NCBI GenBank assembly: GCA_013399305.1
Contig: VXAI01000038.1
Coordinates: 75,194 to 139,193, forward strand
Direction of reading: 5' to 3'
Length of the DNA stretch: 64,000 bases
Source of the DNA: Rostratula benghalensis
Lineage: Eukaryota; Chordata; Aves; Charadriiformes; Rostratulidae
Below the pieces are notes generated by a model. The model saw only the letters and a list, made by a program, of their open reading frames with translations. It had not been told where the DNA came from and made no database searches. The position numbers and the translations under genes are program-made. Of the stretch, positions 60,970 to 64,000 are shown piece after piece (positions within the stretch are counted from its first letter, which is position 1; every line of letters begins with the position of its first letter).

Positions 60970-61989
60970 GACAAAAAAGTGGTTTTGCAAGTGCCTGTGT
61001 TGAAGATTGACTGGCCCTGGGTGGTGGGACTGGCAACAGCCCCAAGCAGCACTGGAGTAAAAGCTTGGAAATCACAGAGGTGACCTTCCAGACCCATCAG
61101 AAATCACATTTGGGGTTTTTTTTTTAGAGTTAAGAGTGCATCTTGTACACACTAAGCTGTATCAAACACTTAACCAAAGCATTTTGAGACGTCTAAGAAC
61201 TGAGGGGAAATTTCTTACGAACGTACAAAGTCACAAAGCCCATGGCAAGGTGGTACTGCTGGGAATTTTGGATGTTACCTAGAGATAATTCTACAGGAGA
61301 GCCAGTTTCTTCAACTTTAAGAGACTGATCATCGCATCCCTCTGTCAAAGCCCCCATGGATAGTGGGGGTCCTTCTGGCCCAGCAGGGCCAGCTCCAACA
61401 CCATCTACACCTCCTGCATCAAAGGCTCCCAGGGAGGGACACACCAAGTGGCAGTTTCTTGGACTGCACATATTCTAGGATCACTTGTTAGGCAGCTATA
61501 CCTGGTGAAGTGTAGTGGTTTTTTTTTCCTGGAGGTTTCTTTTAAAAAGCACAAAAATTGTATTAAATCAAAAGTTGAGTTTGCAAAAACTATGCTATGG
61601 AAGTCCTTAAAGCTGGTTTCACAACTTGAATCCTTTCCTAGCTGGGGGAATTAGGGACATCTTTAATAGCATGAGGACACAGCAATTCCCTGTCCCAGCT
61701 GGTTCAAACATTGAACATTCAAACATTCAAACTGGTTGAGCAAAGGAAACAATACTGCATATCCCCAAAACTGCCATGCTGACATCTGTGTCAGCTTTTG
61801 CGCAGAGGCCACCAGGGCAGTGAGGGAAGTTTGCAAACACAGAGCAAGAGCAATGGCCTGCATTTTCTGACTCCTGCTTCTCCTTCGTTCGGCATGAGAT
61901 TGTTGTATGCCTTTTGGCAAGTCAGTGGAGTTGCACTGTCTCAGTTCTGCATCTGTATAATGGGGATGTAAAAGGTTTTGTGATGTAAA

Positions 61990-62450
61990 AGGCTTCTGTG
62001 AGAGGGTACAGCAGAGGACCACAAAGATGATGAGGGGCCTGGAGCATCTCTCTGATGAGGAAAGGCTGAGGGACTTGGGTCTTTTTAGTCTGGAGAAGAC
62101 TGAGGGGGGAACTGATCAACCCCTATAAATACTTAAAGGGTGGGTGTCAGGAGGATGGGAACAGGCTTTTTTCAGTGGTGCCCAGTGACAGGACAAGAGG
62201 GAATGGGTACAAACTTGAACACAAGAAGTTCCATCTAAACACAAGGAGGAACTTCTTCCCTTTGAGGGTGGCAGAGCCCTGGCAGAGGCTTTCCAGAGAG
62301 GTGGTGGAGTCTCTGTCTCTGGAGATATTCAAACCCCACCTGGACACGTTCCTGTGGGATCTGCTCTGGGTGGACCTGCTCTGGCAGGAGCTTGGACTGC
62401 ATGATCTCCAGAGGTCCCTACCAACCACACATAATTCTGTGATAATATAG
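61990..62450 (+). mobile_element. CR1 LINE 3' fragment (antisense to RANBP17)
   Basis: CTGGAGCATCTCTCTGATGA, then GACTTGGGTCTTTTTAGTCT, CAGTGGTGCCCAGTGACAGG and GGTGGTGGAGTCTCTGTCTC, are read in CR1 sense. The end, CACATAATTCTGTGATAATA, is degenerate. The 91-codon plus frame at 62175-62450 is part of this element. Confidence 0.94.
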
Positions 62451-64000
62451 TACACTAATACACTTTTTCAGGGATGCCATAGAAAAATTAAAACCCCAGA
62501 AATATTCACACTGTAGCATCAAATAAATGAAATGACTTTACGGGCTCGCACGTTCTACAAGGAATACTGTAAAACCAGGACTCATTACTTGACTGGACAC
62601 TGCTGATCCCTGGGATTGATGACATTCTTTAAGAAATAAGCAGTGTGACTGCGTAATTTAGACCACAGAGCAGTGCCTATTCATGTACCAACACATAAGA
62701 TTTTGCAAAAACCCATAACACTTATTATTGTTATTGAGTTCGTGGTTGTGGGGTTTTTTTTCTTTCATCTGAGTGCTTGCTTGACTCCGACATTCCTGCA
62801 CATAACTGATTATTTTATGGGAATAAACTATTTCCCTTTTCATTTTAAATGAATTAAATTCTTTATAAACACCTAAAAGCATAAGAACAGGTTTCATAGC
62901 TGCTCTTGGAAGACCTCCTCCTCCAGTTTGAACACGATGCTCTTCTGTCAATCTATAACATCTGCCATAGCATTACCCATTCTATATATTGCAAAATTCA
63001 GCTGTCTGGGGTTTTTCCCACAGCCTTTCATAACATGACAAAAACATGGGTGAAGAATTTTGGAGAGACTGTAAATATTTTACCTCAAGTTATTGTACAA
63101 AATAGCAATGAACCTGTAGTTCTTTTGCTACAAAACCACACAGTGGAAAAGTTAATTATTAGAAAGAACTAAACATGCATGTGGGAGCACTATGGCTTCA
63201 AAGACATAAAGGAATGAGTAACATATTCCATTATGTAAATGAATTCAAAGATTTTTCACGACTGATCAGCTAGGAGGGACATAATGATTTATAATTCAAA
63301 TAACTGAGCTTTGAAATCAAATTGGGCTAATACATTTCGAAATATGCAAACCTGGAATAATTGTGAAAATAATGTAAACCACGGCACCAGCTCTGATCAT
63401 TTGATGCCTCTGTTAATACTGACTTATGGGTTTTCTTCCTTCCCTCCCCCCTCCCCCCCCCCCCATTATATAGTCTGTTTGCTGGAATTAAAGTTGTTGC
63501 TCTCAATTCCAGATTATCCTTTAGAAAAAGGCTATTATACACATAAAAAAGGAAGAATACCAATTTCTAAGACCGTATAGAAACTGATTGACATACAGGA
63601 AAGTACCGAAATTAAATAAATTATTATTTTAACCTTTCAGGCTAGCCACAATTTAATCTATATCAAACACTGAAAATTGATCCACTGGATCCAGCATCTT
63701 AACAATACACTATTTCTTTCAAAGCAATATATACTTAATGCCTTTTAAAAAAACTCTAATGTAATGTGAAAAGGCCAAAGTTTGCAATGCCAGGAAGTAG
63801 TTATAAACTACTTCATATGTTTGAAATAAAAAGTACTTCAGTATTATTATTAAAAAAAAAACTATTGGTAGAGTTTTTTATAGGAAAAAAATACATATCT
63901 TTAAAAGCCAAAATGACCAGTGAAATTGGGTTGTACATCATTTTCTGGGAAAAAGGAAAAACAGCCTCGACAGGTGTAATTTATCATTTTTCTGATTTAA

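Larger units (their letters stand above)
60583..64000 (-). other. RANBP17: Intron upstream of the first exon in the window (5' side leaves the window)
   Basis: The preceding exon of the family (ending near LLNDLS-GY) is not found here, so it lies beyond 64000. The stretch contains an A25 tract (60945-60969), a plus-oriented CR1 (61990-62450) and a C-run near 63444-63464. The 88-codon plus-strand open frame at 62906-63172 has no recognisable family. Confidence 0.8.

Noticed and set aside
62906..63172. 88-codon plus-strand open frame with N-glycosylation-like NMT and NHT triplets, considered as an old viral envelope piece
   Set aside because: No transmembrane segment, cysteine pattern or neighbouring retroviral sequence is present. 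AT-rich chance is more likely.
1..64000. Search for tRNA, rRNA, snoRNA or CRISPR-like arrays
   Set aside because: No cloverleaf with internal promoter boxes, no box C/D or H/ACA arrangement that convinced me, and no spaced direct-repeat array were seen.

Overview
The window is a stretch of a bird genome. The evidence is about a dozen CR1 LINE fragments ending in the sauropsid-type 3' signature (ATTCTATGAT-like repeats), a decayed avian ERVL-type LTR, long AT-rich introns with GT/AG boundaries, and no operon-like organisation. The species cannot be told from sequence alone.

One protein-coding gene can be supported: the C-terminal part of RANBP17 (Ran-binding protein 17, the close paralogue of exportin-7/XPO7), transcribed from the minus strand. 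Eleven internal exons lie, in transcription order, at 60525-60582, 60323-60431, 54473-54576, 48101-48189, 42042-42149, 39432-39514, 29109-29323, 27809-27947, 21738-21904, 5304-5402 and 1229-1356. Their phases join without a break into 1299 nt, or 433 codons. That is roughly residues 620-1055 of a family protein of about 1,090 residues. The N-terminal exons lie beyond 64000. The last coding exon is probably left of base 1, although a weak in-phase candidate exists at 679-724.

The rest is intron. Intron sizes range from 93 nt (60432-60524) to 16.3 kb (5403-21737). They carry CR1 fragments in both orientations, an LTR near 18.16-18.77 kb, homopolymer and simple repeats, a 67-base assembly gap (49026-49092), and several AT-rich, repeat-poor blocks dense in TAAT, octamer and TGACAG-like motifs. 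These blocks may be conserved non-coding elements; in other vertebrates RANBP17 neighbours the homeobox gene TLX3, whose regulatory elements could lie in such introns.

The most notable observation is the intron between the exons at 48101-48189 and 42042-42149. It has the hallmarks of a minor-spliceosome (U12-type) intron: donor GTATCCTT, a branch-site-like CTCTTTAACT whose branch A lies about 15 nt from the acceptor, and a poor polypyrimidine tract. A CR1 element has inserted only about 30 nt upstream of that acceptor, just outside the presumed branch site. Reading past the same donor keeps an open frame for 90 codons that stops at a genomic A28 tract.
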